Source of the DNA: Mycolicibacter icosiumassiliensis
Lineage (GTDB): Bacteria > Actinomycetota > Actinomycetes > Mycobacteriales > Mycobacteriaceae
Length of the DNA: 64,000 nt
Reading direction: 5' to 3'
NCBI RefSeq assembly: GCF_900078685.2
Contig: NZ_LT546166.1
Span: forward strand, 3,718,570-3,782,569
Position numbers and translations under genes: made by a program. How positions within the stretch are numbered: the first letter of the stretch is position 1; each line of letters opens with the position of its first letter. This document shows positions 24,951 to 34,140 of this stretch, piece by piece. The notes beneath the pieces were generated by a model that saw nothing but the letters and a program-made list of their open reading frames with translations, was not told the DNA's origin and made no database searches.

Positions 24951-25832
24951 ATGGAGTTCAACACGCTGCGGCACGAGGTTGAAGACGGCATTCTCACCGT
25001 GTACCTGGACCGACCGGAGAATCTCAACGCGTTCACCGTCGAAATGGCCGAGGAGTTGGAGCGCACTTTCGTGCAGGTCAACGACGACGACGCCGTCCGC
25101 GCGGTAATCGTCACCGGGTCCGGACGTGCGTTCTGCGCGGGGATGGACCTGTCCAGCTCGGGCAACGTGTTCGGACTCGACGAGTCCAAGACGCCGTCAC
25201 TGGCCGACATGAGCGACCTCGACGATCCGGAGCTGGCCCGGGTCCGCGACACCGGCGGGCGGGTGACGCTGGCGATCTACGGCTGTCGCAAGCCGGTGAT
25301 CGCCGCGGTCAACGGCGCCGCGGTCGGGATCGGCGCCACCATGATGCTGGCGATGGACGCCCGGCTGTTTTCGACCAAGGCACGGTTCGGTCTGGTGTTC
25401 GGGAAGCTGGGCATCACCCCGGAAGCCTGCTCGACGTGGTTCCTGCCGCGGATCGTGGGCGTGCCAACGGCGTTGGATCTGCTCTACCGCGCCGACATCC
25501 TCGACGCCGAGCACGCGCACGCCTGCGGGATCGCCCAGTCCATCCACCAGCCGGAGACCCTGCTGGCCGAGGCACGGGCGGTCGCGGACGCCTGGACCAA
25601 GGGCCGCTCGCCGGTCTCGTTCGCGTTGATCCGCCAGATGCTCTACCGCAACTCCGCCCAGCCCGACCCGGTCGAGGCGCACCGGGTGGACTCGCTGGCG
25701 ATGTTCTACACCAGCATCGGCGACGGCGCCGACGGCGTGCGCGCGTTCCTGGAGAAGCGCGACGCGCAGTTCACCTCCCAGGCCTCGGCCATGCCGCCGT
25801 TCTACGACGAGTGGGTCAAACCCAACTCCTAA
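24951..25832 (+). CDS. enoyl-CoA hydratase/isomerase family protein
   Basis: 293-residue crotonase. Both oxyanion-hole motifs are present: GRAFCAGMDLSSSGNV (near residue 65) and VNGAAVGIGATMMLAMDARLF. GLVFGKLGITPEACSTWFLPRIVG replaces the acidic catalytic pattern of true hydratases, so an isomerase or unusual lyase activity is possible. GGGGAG before the ATG is a ribosome site, and TAGCCT at 24938-24943 is a possible -10. It is divergent from the MerR gene and its 3' end overlaps the desaturase-like gene by 4 bases. Confidence 0.88.
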   Translation: MEFNTLRHEVEDGILTVYLDRPENLNAFTVEMAEELERTFVQVNDDDAVRAVIVTGSGRAFCAGMDLSSSGNVFGLDESKTPSLADMSDLDDPELARVRDTGGRVTLAIYGCRKPVIAAVNGAAVGIGATMMLAMDARLFSTKARFGLVFGKLGITPEACSTWFLPRIVGVPTALDLLYRADILDAEHAHACGIAQSIHQPETLLAEARAVADAWTKGRSPVSFALIRQMLYRNSAQPDPVEAHRVDSLAMFYTSIGDGADGVRAFLEKRDAQFTSQASAMPPFYDEWVKPNS

Positions 25833-26656
25833 CCCGACGGCTGCCAGCCCGGGCCGCGAAACAGGTGGCCCAACACCGCACGCCAGTTGCGGGCCGCGCG
25901 GATGTCACGCCAGATCGCGACGTACTCGTGGGTGGCCACGCGCACCGGATTGAACGTGTCGATGTTCTTGGTCAAGCCGTAGATGACGCGCTCCTCCTCG
26001 GGCTCGAAGGTGCCGAACAGCCGATCCCAGACGATGAGGATCCCACCGTAGTTCTTGTCGAGGTATTGGGCGTTCGCCCCGTGGTGCACGCGGTGGTGTG
26101 ACGGGGTGTTGAAGATGAATTCGATGGGCCGCCAGAGCTTGCCGACCCGCTCGGTGTGGATGAAGAACTGGTAGAGCAGGCTGACCGACTGCTGCAGCAG
26201 GATCATCCACGGAGCGAATCCGGCAAACGCCAACAGGATCCAGAACGGCACCGCGGTGAACGGCGTCCAGGTCTGACGCAGGGCCGTGGACAGGTTGTAG
26301 TGCCGGCTGGAGTGGTGCACCACGTGGCTGGCCCAGAACACCCGGATGGTGTGGTGGGTGCGGTGATACCAGTAGTAGGCGACGTCGTCGGCGACGAACA
26401 ACGCGATCCAGGTCAGCGGGTTGGCCGCCGGCAGGTGAACCGGCGCCAGCAGATAGACCCCGCTGAAAATCGCCAGCACCACCAGCTTCCAGCCGATGTT
26501 GATGATCACGTTGCCGATGCCCATCGAAAGGCTGGTGCCGGTATCGCGTAGTTCGTAGCCGCGCTCGTCGTCGTCGGGCCGCACGGCGAACGACACGGCT
26601 TCCAGCAGCAGGCAGAGCACGAAGACCGGGATGGCGTGGGCGATGAGGTCGAACAT
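25829..26656 (-). CDS. sterol desaturase / fatty acid hydroxylase family membrane protein
   Basis: Di-iron membrane oxygenase fold, 275 residues, with about five hydrophobic segments. The His boxes are YYWYHRTHHTIRVFW (HxxxHH type), SHVVHHSSRHYN and HHRVHHGANAQYLD. Members hydroxylate or desaturate sterols, fatty acids or carotenoids; the substrate here is unknown. ATG at 26656 is 4 bases after the FadR-type regulator gene, so the two are probably cotranscribed. By context (crotonases, KstR-like site nearby) a lipid or sterol role is likely. Confidence 0.88.
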   Translation of the reverse strand: MFDLIAHAIPVFVLCLLLEAVSFAVRPDDDERGYELRDTGTSLSMGIGNVIINIGWKLVVLAIFSGVYLLAPVHLPAANPLTWIALFVADDVAYYWYHRTHHTIRVFWASHVVHHSSRHYNLSTALRQTWTPFTAVPFWILLAFAGFAPWMILLQQSVSLLYQFFIHTERVGKLWRPIEFIFNTPSHHRVHHGANAQYLDKNYGGILIVWDRLFGTFEPEEERVIYGLTKNIDTFNPVRVATHEYVAIWRDIRAARNWRAVLGHLFRGPGWQPSG

Positions 26657-26660
26657 GCGG

Positions 26661-27377
26661 CTATTCCTCTCCCTCGGCGCCGGCCTGGCAGGCCATGACG
26701 AACCGGGTCAGCAATGCGTCGGCGAGCGGGTATGCCGCGTCCTCGTCGGCGGCGGCGATCGCCGCGGCCAGCTCGATGTGTGCGCTGCGGTCGGCAAACT
26801 CGGCGGCGCCCAGCGCGTAGATGGCGTCGCGCCCCATCTCGTCGTAGGCGGCGACCAAGGTGTTGAGCGCCAGCCGGTAGGCAATATTGCCGGATGCGTC
26901 AATTACGGCGATCCAGAACGCCAGGTCGGCGTCGCTGACCGCCGTGAGGTCCCCGGAGCTGGGGTATTCCGCGGCGGCCGCCGTGATCGCGGCCCGCTGC
27001 TCCGGTGAGGCATTGCGCGCACAGAGCCGGGCCGCGTCCGCGGCGATCGAACGCCGCATCACCGCGACATCGCCGATGATCTGACGCGCCGGAATCGCCC
27101 CGGCGATGGCCAAGCCGGTCAGGGCGTCCAGGCCGGCGCTTTGGCGCCAATCCAACACCCGGGTCTTTCCGCCGTGGCTGATCCGGACCAGCCCGGCCTG
27201 CTGCAGCCGCTTGAGCGCTTCGCGCACCGCATGCCGGTTGACCTGCAGGGTCAACGACAATTCACGCTCTGAGGGCAGCGGTTCGCCGGCCGGCAGGCGT
27301 CCGGTCAGAATCTCCTCGACCAGCCGCACAAAGATCGTGTCGGATATCGCCGCGCGGGGAATGGGTGCCAGATCCAT
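26661..27377 (-). CDS. GntR-family regulator, FadR subgroup
   Basis: 238 residues. The winged helix (ISDTIFVRLVEEILTGRLPAG, LPSERELSLTLQVNRHAVRE) covers residues 10-75. The C-terminal all-helical FCD domain has AFWIAVIDASGNIAYRLALN and similar helices with Asp/His positions for a metal or acid ligand. It lies immediately upstream of the desaturase-like gene. A perfect FadR-style operator lies 35 bases before its start, so it is probably autoregulated. Confidence 0.9.
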   Translation of the reverse strand: MDLAPIPRAAISDTIFVRLVEEILTGRLPAGEPLPSERELSLTLQVNRHAVREALKRLQQAGLVRISHGGKTRVLDWRQSAGLDALTGLAIAGAIPARQIIGDVAVMRRSIAADAARLCARNASPEQRAAITAAAAEYPSSGDLTAVSDADLAFWIAVIDASGNIAYRLALNTLVAAYDEMGRDAIYALGAAEFADRSAHIELAAAIAAADEDAAYPLADALLTRFVMACQAGAEGEE

Positions 27378-27411
27378 GGTCTACATGGTCAGACACCCGA
27401 CCCTACTGGTC

Positions 27412-27428
27412 AACTGGTTGGACCAGTT
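27412..27428. promoter_or_regulatory. FadR-type operator upstream of the GntR gene
   Basis: AACTGGT-TGG-ACCAGTT is a perfect 7-bp inverted repeat with the TGGTnnnACCA core typical of FadR-subgroup regulators. Partial TGGTC copies occur at 27378 and 27387. Confidence 0.72.
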
Positions 27429-27475
27429 ATCTGGATCACATTGCACTTCGTCCAGCGTGCAGCCAGTTTCACGCT

Positions 27476-27515
27476 CGACCGTCGAACGTGCAGCTACCTT
27501 CACGTTCGACGGTCG
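27476..27515 (-). terminator. 15-bp perfect hairpin overlapping the stop of the DUF3556 gene
   Basis: CGACCGTCGAACGTG and CACGTTCGACGGTCG pair exactly across a 10-base loop. The DUF3556 stop codon (27500-27502) straddles the loop and right arm, so the RNA can fold as the ribosome leaves. It separates the DUF3556 gene from the FadR-type regulator region. Confidence 0.7.
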
Positions 27516-29230
27516 GGGAACACCGGCAGGTCGTCCTGCCAGGGCTGGCGCACCACCATGTCCGCCACTTTGACGTGGCCACGTTCGAACTCGCCGGTGG
27601 CGGCATCGACCAACCGATATTGCTGGGTTTGCCGCTGAATCGGCTGCGCGTCCAGCATCACGATGCGCACCTCGCCGGGCTCGAACCGGCAGCGCTTCTG
27701 GAGCGCGGCGACCAGCTGCTCGTTGCTGAAATGCCCATCACCGAAATTCCATCCGAGCGCGGTGCTGCAGATTCGCTCGCCGTCGGTGAGCACGTAGTCG
27801 TCTTCGTTCTGATCGGCCATGGCGCGGTGGGCCAGGGCAAACAGTGCGCGGCCGTGAGTGTTGAAGGCGCGGAAGGCATACCCCATGTACATCGGGATCT
27901 GCGCTGCTTCCTTGCTGCCGTAGAACTTCTCCAATTGGGCGGCGGGCATGCTGGCGATCGACACGATTCCCTCGGCGATCTTCGCGTCAGCCGACGGTTT
28001 GATGCACCACAACGTGGTATCCCAGTTGCCCGCGTAGTAACGCATGCCGGGCAGGAAGGACACCTTGCGGGGGAACAGATTCCCCAGCACGACGGTCCCC
28101 GCGACCACGACGAACAGCAGTATCGGCAGGGGTGTGGTCATATCCGTCAGCCCGACCCCGGAATGACCGACGAACAGCGCCAGCACCGAAAACATCATGA
28201 AGACGTTCCATTCCAGCGGCACGCCCATCGGGATCGCGGACAGGATTCCGAAGTGGAAGCACAGCATGACGAACGCGGCGATCGCCGTGGGCCAGCCGCC
28301 GTGACTGAAGAACAACACCAGCGGGACCAGCCCCTCGACGGCCGTACTGAAATGCGCGAGCCAGCGCGAACGCCAGCCCGGACGCAGATCGTCGGGAAAG
28401 TGTTCGAAGAACTTGCGTTTGATGAACCGCGGCCGAAACAGCGGATTGTTGCTCATCATCGTCGAGATGACGAACGGGAAGTGTTTGTTGAGCTTGGACG
28501 TCGCCGCGCCCAACCAAATGACCAGACAGACGAGCTTGGCACCCAGGATCAGATCGACGCCGTAGCCGGCGAACAGGAACGCGACGGTGAACGAGGCGTA
28601 CACCTCGCCGCGAGCAGCCAGGAACACGACCTTGTCCCGCAGGCCCAGCACCGCCAGCACGATCAACACGGCCCAGATCTGCCACGCCGGCAGCACCCCG
28701 ACCGTCGTCCCCAGCGCGGGCACCGGGCCGGTTCCATCGGAAAAGATCGCGACGATGAGCAGCACCAGTAGGGCGCCGTAGAGCAGCGCATCGAACGGCG
28801 TTCGGCTATCGCCCTTCGTCAACGGAATGCGGCCCGGCCACGGCGGCAGCCGAATAGTGCCGGGTCGCAGCCAGTACAGGATCGAGCCCATCGGCGGGAA
28901 GAACCGGTTGTTCAGCGGTCCGAACCCGCAGCCCAGGCCGACCACCTCGAACAACATCGTGTACAACACGACCTTCTCGAACACGATGGGCTCGGCGTAC
29001 CAGTGCGCGACATTGGTGAAGCCATCGATTCCCGTGGTGGTCAGCACCAGCAACCAGGCCGCCAGGACGTACAGCGCGATCTTGACGACGTAGAACAGGT
29101 GCAGCAGAACTGGGGTGCCGAAACCGACCTCGGCCCAGTGCCGCGCCATCGGCTTGATCTTCTCGGCGCGGGTGCCCTTGCTCCATTTCTCAAAGTCGAT
29201 CTGCGGGGTGTCCTGTTTGAGAAATCCCAT
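27500..29230 (-). CDS. mycobacterial polytopic membrane protein, DUF3556 family
   Basis: 576 residues with about ten to twelve hydrophobic segments between residues 45 and 380 (for example LFYVVKIALYVLAAWLLVLT) and a soluble C-terminal third. It has no catalytic motif that I recognise. The length and position between metE and prpC match, by recollection, Rv1132. A KstR-like palindrome overlaps its promoter, pointing to induction during cholesterol or propionate metabolism. Whether it transports or modifies a lipid is unknown. Confidence 0.85.
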   Translation of the reverse strand: MGFLKQDTPQIDFEKWSKGTRAEKIKPMARHWAEVGFGTPVLLHLFYVVKIALYVLAAWLLVLTTTGIDGFTNVAHWYAEPIVFEKVVLYTMLFEVVGLGCGFGPLNNRFFPPMGSILYWLRPGTIRLPPWPGRIPLTKGDSRTPFDALLYGALLVLLIVAIFSDGTGPVPALGTTVGVLPAWQIWAVLIVLAVLGLRDKVVFLAARGEVYASFTVAFLFAGYGVDLILGAKLVCLVIWLGAATSKLNKHFPFVISTMMSNNPLFRPRFIKRKFFEHFPDDLRPGWRSRWLAHFSTAVEGLVPLVLFFSHGGWPTAIAAFVMLCFHFGILSAIPMGVPLEWNVFMMFSVLALFVGHSGVGLTDMTTPLPILLFVVVAGTVVLGNLFPRKVSFLPGMRYYAGNWDTTLWCIKPSADAKIAEGIVSIASMPAAQLEKFYGSKEAAQIPMYMGYAFRAFNTHGRALFALAHRAMADQNEDDYVLTDGERICSTALGWNFGDGHFSNEQLVAALQKRCRFEPGEVRIVMLDAQPIQRQTQQYRLVDAATGEFERGHVKVADMVVRQPWQDDLPVFPDRRT

Positions 29231-29237
29231 GACGGTC

Positions 29238-29255
29238 AGATTAGAACGCGTTCTA
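29238..29255 (-). promoter_or_regulatory. KstR-like operator over the promoter of the DUF3556 gene
   Basis: TAGAACGCGTTCTA (29242-29255) is a perfect 14-bp palindrome fitting the KstR consensus TNNAACNNGTTNNA. On the minus strand TAATCT (29238-29243) is a good -10 box ending 7 bases before the ATG, so the transcript is probably leaderless and the operator would block it directly. Confidence 0.78.
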
Positions 29256-29328
29256 GAAGTTCGGGGTCGCGATCAACTTTTCGTGTCGAACGCCGGGGCC
29301 ACGAAGCGCTCCAGAATCTGCCGCTCGC

Positions 29329-30489
29329 TCACAGCGATCGGCTGATGATCTCCTTCATGATCTCGCTGGTGCCGCCGTAGATCCGGTTCACCCGCGAACC
29401 GGTGTACATGTTGGCGATCGGGTATTCGGCCATGTAGCCGTAGCCGCCAAAGATCTGCAGGCACTTGTCGACGACCTGGTCGGATTTCTCGGCGGCGAAC
29501 AGTTTGGCCATCGACGCGGTCATCGGGTCGTTCTTGCCGCCGACGTACTGACTGATCGCGTAGTCGACCAGGGTCTTGATCGCGAGCGTCTCGGTTTTGC
29601 ATTCGGCCAGCACGAATTTGGTGTGCTGGAAATTGCCGATGGGCCGGCCGAACGCCTCACGTTCTTTGGAGTAGCGAATGGCCTCCAGCACGGCGGCCTC
29701 GGCCAGTGCCGCGCACAGCGTCCCGATGATCAGCCGCTCCCGGGCCAACTGCTCCATCAGCTGATAGAACCCCAGCCCTTCCTTCTCACCGAGCAGGTTG
29801 GCCACCGGCACCCGCATGTCGGCGAAGAACAGTTCCCGGGTGTCCTGGCCGTGCTGGCCGATCTTCTGCAGCACCCGACCGCGTTCGAAGCCGGCCAGTC
29901 CGTTGGTCTCGGCGACGATCAGCGACACCCCGGCCGCCCCCTGGGACGGGTCGGTCTTGGCCACGATCACCAGCAGATCGCAATGGGTTCCGTTGGAGAT
30001 GAACGTCTTCGAGCCGTTGATGACGTAGTGGTCGCCGTCGCGCACCGCGGTGGTGCGCACCGACTGCAGATCCGAGCCGGTGCCCGGCTCGGTCATCGCG
30101 ATCGCCAGCACCGCCTCACCGCTGATGACCTTGGGCAGCCAACGTTTCCGTTGCTCGTCGTTACCGTAGGCGTACAGATAGTGCGCCACGATCGGCGAAT
30201 GCACCGAGAAGCCGAAGCACTGGTCGTGGGCGTAGACGAGTTCTTCCTGAATCACCGAGTGCATGGCGTAGTCACCGCCGGCTCCGCCGAACTCCTCGGG
30301 CAGATCCAACCCCAGCAGCCCGGCGTCACCGGCCTTGTTCCAGAACTCGCGGTCCACGCCGTGTTGGGCGACCCAGCGCTCCTGATGCGGGGTGGCCTCC
30401 TTGCGCAGGAACTCCGCGGCGTGCTTGCGCAGTTCGCGATGCTGGTCGGTCTCCCAGAGCGGGCGGTAATCGGGGAACAGTTGCGACAT
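29329..30489 (-). CDS. acyl-CoA dehydrogenase
   Basis: FAD enzyme of 386 residues making the alpha,beta-double bond in acyl-CoA. AIAMTEPGTGSDLQSVRTTA is the flavin and substrate motif, KTFISNGTHCDLLVIVAKTD follows, and the C-terminal QIFGGYGYMAEYPIANMYTG and IYGGTSEIMKEIISRSL carry the catalytic Glu position. It sits between prpC and the DUF3556 gene, where by recollection M. tuberculosis has no such gene. The likely role is feeding propionyl-CoA-yielding substrates into the methylcitrate genes. Confidence 0.93.
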   Translation of the reverse strand: MSQLFPDYRPLWETDQHRELRKHAAEFLRKEATPHQERWVAQHGVDREFWNKAGDAGLLGLDLPEEFGGAGGDYAMHSVIQEELVYAHDQCFGFSVHSPIVAHYLYAYGNDEQRKRWLPKVISGEAVLAIAMTEPGTGSDLQSVRTTAVRDGDHYVINGSKTFISNGTHCDLLVIVAKTDPSQGAAGVSLIVAETNGLAGFERGRVLQKIGQHGQDTRELFFADMRVPVANLLGEKEGLGFYQLMEQLARERLIIGTLCAALAEAAVLEAIRYSKEREAFGRPIGNFQHTKFVLAECKTETLAIKTLVDYAISQYVGGKNDPMTASMAKLFAAEKSDQVVDKCLQIFGGYGYMAEYPIANMYTGSRVNRIYGGTSEIMKEIISRSL

Positions 30490-30519
30490 TCCCGGATCTT
30501 AGCCCCCGGGGGGCGAACC

Positions 30520-31650
30520 TCAGAGGGCGCCGACGACGCGCTGCGGGCTTCCCGAATAGGCGCTCAGCGGGCGGATCAGCGCGTTGGACGCCGTCTGCTC
30601 GATGATGTGCGCGGTCCATCCGGTGATGCGACTCATCACGAACAGCGGAGTGAACATCGGGATGTCGAAGCCCATCAGGTAGTAGGCCGGCCCGGTCGGG
30701 AAGTCCAGGTTGGGCTTGATCCCGGTGGCGGCAAACATCTCGGCCTCCAGGATGCGGTAGATGTCCAACCAGCGCTGACCATTACGCGCCGCCGCGACCT
30801 TCTCCAGTGCCGCTTTCATGGTCGGCACCCGCGAGTCGCCGTGCTTGTACACCCGGTGACCGAACCCCATCACCTTGTCCTTGCGAGACAGCTTGCCGTG
30901 CAGCCACTCCGCGGCCTTGGCGGGCTCACCGATCTCGATCATGTCATGCATGACCGCCTCGTTGGCCCCGCCGTGCAGCGAGCCCTTGAGCGCGCCGATA
31001 GCCGCGGTGACAGCACTGTAGATGTCGGACTGGGTGGAGGTGACCACCCGCGCGGCGAAGGTGGACGCGTTGAAGCTGTGCTCGGCGTAGAGGGTCATGG
31101 ACTGCTCGAAGGCCTCCACGATGACCGGGTCGGGCACCTCGCCGAAGCACATCCGCAAGAAGTTCTCGGAGTAGCCGAGGTGGCTGTGCGGGGCGATCGG
31201 TGCCAGACCACGCCGGCGGCGCATGTCGACGGCGACGATGGTCGGCAGCACCGCGAACATCCGCAGCGCCTTGGCGAAGTTCGCCGACTCGGCGGAGTCG
31301 TCCTCAGCAGGGTCCTCGGCACCCAGGTAGCTGATCGCGGTGCGCACCACGTCCATCGGGTGGCAGTTCTCCGGGAGCTTTTCCACCAGCGACAGCAGCG
31401 ACCGGTCCACCCGCCGGGCCGCCCGCTCGCGCTGGCAGAACAACGCCAGCTCGGCATCGGTGGGCAGCTCGCCGTGCCAGAGCAGGTAGGCGACCTGCTC
31501 AAAGCTGCAGTGCGCGGCCAGGTCCTGCACCGGGTAGCCGCGGTAGGTCAGCGAGTTGGTCTCCGGCACCACCTTGGAGATCGAGGTGGTGTCGACGACG
31601 ACGCCCGCGAGACCTTTGCGGATTTCCGGCGCGTCAGGGGAAATCGTCAT
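30520..31650 (-). CDS. prpC: 2-methylcitrate synthase
   Basis: Condenses propionyl-CoA with oxaloacetate. The 376-residue protein has the citrate synthase fold: GYPVQDLAAHCSFEQVAYLL near the N-terminus, SLHGGANEAVM with the active-site His, GFGHRVYKHGDSR with the second His, and NLDFPTGPAYYLMG with the catalytic Asp. The ATG overlaps the prpB stop by 4 bases, completing a prpD-prpB-prpC operon. By recollection it is Rv1131. Confidence 0.94.
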   Translation of the reverse strand: MTISPDAPEIRKGLAGVVVDTTSISKVVPETNSLTYRGYPVQDLAAHCSFEQVAYLLWHGELPTDAELALFCQRERAARRVDRSLLSLVEKLPENCHPMDVVRTAISYLGAEDPAEDDSAESANFAKALRMFAVLPTIVAVDMRRRRGLAPIAPHSHLGYSENFLRMCFGEVPDPVIVEAFEQSMTLYAEHSFNASTFAARVVTSTQSDIYSAVTAAIGALKGSLHGGANEAVMHDMIEIGEPAKAAEWLHGKLSRKDKVMGFGHRVYKHGDSRVPTMKAALEKVAAARNGQRWLDIYRILEAEMFAATGIKPNLDFPTGPAYYLMGFDIPMFTPLFVMSRITGWTAHIIEQTASNALIRPLSAYSGSPQRVVGAL

Positions 31651-32561
31651 TGAGCCGCTCCTAACGTGAAGTTGAAGATGTCGTCGTCGAACTGGTTGTA
31701 CTCGGCGTAGCGCAGCAGCTCGTAGAGCCGACTGCGGTGCTGCATCTGGTCCAGCAATCCGGATTGTGTTCCGGCCGTGTCGATCTCGCGTAGACCCACC
31801 TCGACGGCGAACATCGCCAGGCGCAAGGTGGTGACCGGGTAGATCACTGCGTTGTAGCCGAGGTCGGACAGTTGCGCGGCGGTGAGCAGCTCCGATTTGC
31901 CGAACTCGGTCATGTTGGCCAGCAGCGGCACATCGACTGCGGCGCGGAACGCTTCGAAATCTGCCGGCCCGCGTAGCGCTTCGGTGAAGATCAGGTCCGC
32001 CCCGGCGTCGGCGTAGGCTTTCGCGCGGTCGATCGCGGCGGAAAGGCCTTCGATGCCGGCCGCATCGGTGCGGGCGCAGATGACGAAGTTCGGGTCCCGG
32101 CGCGCGGCGACCGCGGCGCGCAGCCGCTTGACCATCTCACCTGCCGGCACCACGGCCTTGCCGTCGAGGTGCCCGCATCGCTTCGGATTGACCTGATCCT
32201 CCAGGTGGCACCCGGCCAGCCCGGAGTCTTCGAGCACCGTGATGGTGCGAGCCGCGCTCATCGGCTCGCCGAAACCGGTGTCGGCATCAATGAAGGTGGG
32301 CAGGCTGGTGGCGGCGGCGATCTGCGCACCGCGCCCGGCCACCTCGGTCAACGTGGTCAGCCCGATGTCGGGCAGTCCCAGGTCGGCCGAGAGCACCGCG
32401 CCGGAGACGTAGACGCCCTCGAATCCGATCTCGGCGACCAGCTTGGCGACTAGCGGCGAGAACGCCCCCGGGAACCGTTGCAGCTCAGAAGATTGCAGGC
32501 CGGCCCGAAAGGCTGCCCGTTTGTCCGACGGCGCCGAGGCGGCCCCGAGCAGCCCACTCAC
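31647..32561 (-). CDS. prpB: 2-methylisocitrate lyase
   Basis: Splits 2-methylisocitrate into pyruvate and succinate. The 304-residue protein has the isocitrate-lyase-superfamily signature: IDADTGFGEP, HLEDQVNPKRCGHLDG (the KRCGH loop with the catalytic Cys) and ICARTDAAGIEGLSAAIDRA. The GTG start at 32561 overlaps the prpD stop (GTGA); a longer frame upstream is an antisense artefact. M. tuberculosis, by recollection, lacks a dedicated prpB and uses isocitrate lyase instead, so this operon is the more complete form. Confidence 0.94.
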   Translation of the reverse strand: MSGLLGAASAPSDKRAAFRAGLQSSELQRFPGAFSPLVAKLVAEIGFEGVYVSGAVLSADLGLPDIGLTTLTEVAGRGAQIAAATSLPTFIDADTGFGEPMSAARTITVLEDSGLAGCHLEDQVNPKRCGHLDGKAVVPAGEMVKRLRAAVAARRDPNFVICARTDAAGIEGLSAAIDRAKAYADAGADLIFTEALRGPADFEAFRAAVDVPLLANMTEFGKSELLTAAQLSDLGYNAVIYPVTTLRLAMFAVEVGLREIDTAGTQSGLLDQMQHRSRLYELLRYAEYNQFDDDIFNFTLGAAQ

Positions 32562-34063
32562 CGGAAGATCCCGTCGGGGGTTGCCGGCGCCTGGTCCAGC
32601 ACCGACTGCTCGACCACGATGTTCAGTCCGCTGAGTTCGGAACCCGCCAACCCCACTAAACCTTCTGCGGCGGCCAGGAAGCGCTCCTGCTCGGCCGTAG
32701 TCACGATGCCCTCGGCGAGTTCGGTGAACTTGCCGATGTACTGCTTGCGCTCGAACGGCCGGGCCCCCAGCGGGTGCGCGTCGGCGATCGCGAGCTCGTC
32801 GGTGATCACTTCCCCGCTGGCCAAGGTCACCTCGGCGCGCGCCCCGAAGGCCTTCTCGTTCGGGTCGCTCGAGTGGTAGCGCCGGGTCCACTCCGGGTCC
32901 TCGACGGTGGAGATCTTGCGCCACAGTGCGATGGTGTCGGGGCGGTGTGCACGCTCCGGGGAGTACGACCGCACGTGGTGCCAGCTGCCGTCCTCCAGTG
33001 CGACGGCGAAGATGTACATCACCGAGTGGTCCAGGGTTTCCCGCGAGGCGTCCGGGTCGAACTTCTGCGGGTCGCCCGAGCCGGTGCCGATCACGTAGTG
33101 GGTGTGGTGGCTGGTGTGCAGCCTGATGGTGGCCACCTGGCTCAGGTCGCCGATCCGCTCCCGAAGCCGCTTAGCCAGGTCGATCAGCGCCTGGCTCTGG
33201 TACTCCGCGGAGTACTCCTTGGTGTAGGTGTCCAGGATGCCGCGCTTGGCCTCGCCGGGGCCGGGCAGCGGCACCTGGTAGGTGTGGTCTTTGCCCGACA
33301 GCATCCAGGCGATGACGCCGTCTTCGCCCTCCCAGATCGGGGCCGGCGCACCCTCCCCGCGCATCGCCCGGTCCACGGCCTCGATGCCGACCTTGCCGGC
33401 CCAGGCCGGCGCGTAGGCCTTCCAGCTGGAGATCAGGCCCTTGCGGGACTGGCGGGTGGCGGTGGTCAGGTGCAGCGCCTGGCCGACCGCCTGGTAGATC
33501 ACCTCGGGGTCCAGCCGCAGCATGGTGCCGATTCCGGCAGCCACCGACGGTCCGAGGTGGGCGACGTGGTCGATCTTGTGCTCGTGCAGGCAGATGCCCT
33601 TGACCAGGTCGACCTGAATCTCGTAGGCGGTAGCCAGGCCGCGGATCAGGTCAGCGCCGGAGAGCCCCAGCTGCTGGGCTACCGCCACCAGCGGCGGGAT
33701 GTTGTCGCCGGGGTGCGAGTACTCGGCGGCCAGGAAGGTGTCGTGGAAGTCCAGTTCGCGCACCGCGGTGCCGTTGGCCCAGGCGGCCCATTCCGCCGAG
33801 TAGCTGCCTTCGACGCCGAAGACCGCAGCGCCCGGAGTCGAGGGGTGCGCCAGCGCTTGACGGCGGGCGACGGTCACCGGCCGGCGCAGCACCGAGGCAG
33901 CACTGACCGCCGCGTTGTCGATGATCCGATTGATCACCATTGCGGCGGTGTCGTCGGGTACGGCCACCGGATCGGCGGCAACTTGCGCGATCTTCCAGGC
34001 AAGGTGCTCGGAGCGGGGGAAGTCATCGGCACTGCGGCGGGTCTTCACGTCATGTAGCTGCAT
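32558..34063 (-). CDS. prpD: 2-methylcitrate dehydratase (MmgE/PrpD family)
   Basis: Dehydrates 2-methylcitrate to 2-methyl-cis-aconitate. 501 residues. Family features: MVINRIIDNAAVSAASVLRRP, ELDFHDTFLAAEYSHPGDN with conserved Asp and His, HEHKIDHVAHLGPSVAAGIG and TRQSRKGLISSWKAYAPAWA. ATG at 34063 (MQLHDVKTRR) is preferred to an upstream codon six residues earlier. First gene of the leftward operon, divergent from prpR across a gap with a perfect palindrome. Confidence 0.95.
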   Translation of the reverse strand: MQLHDVKTRRSADDFPRSEHLAWKIAQVAADPVAVPDDTAAMVINRIIDNAAVSAASVLRRPVTVARRQALAHPSTPGAAVFGVEGSYSAEWAAWANGTAVRELDFHDTFLAAEYSHPGDNIPPLVAVAQQLGLSGADLIRGLATAYEIQVDLVKGICLHEHKIDHVAHLGPSVAAGIGTMLRLDPEVIYQAVGQALHLTTATRQSRKGLISSWKAYAPAWAGKVGIEAVDRAMRGEGAPAPIWEGEDGVIAWMLSGKDHTYQVPLPGPGEAKRGILDTYTKEYSAEYQSQALIDLAKRLRERIGDLSQVATIRLHTSHHTHYVIGTGSGDPQKFDPDASRETLDHSVMYIFAVALEDGSWHHVRSYSPERAHRPDTIALWRKISTVEDPEWTRRYHSSDPNEKAFGARAEVTLASGEVITDELAIADAHPLGARPFERKQYIGKFTELAEGIVTTAEQERFLAAAEGLVGLAGSELSGLNIVVEQSVLDQAPATPDGIFR

Positions 34064-34140
34064 ATTCCACACCCTACGCACGACAGTTCGACCCCGATAT
34101 GCACGGAAAATGCGTATTAATGCGTCCTAAGTTGGCCAGA

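Noticed and set aside
27476..27515. 15-bp inverted repeat as a regulator operator
   Set aside because: It lies at the 3' end of the DUF3556 gene over the stop codon, with a 10-base loop, which fits a terminator better than an operator.
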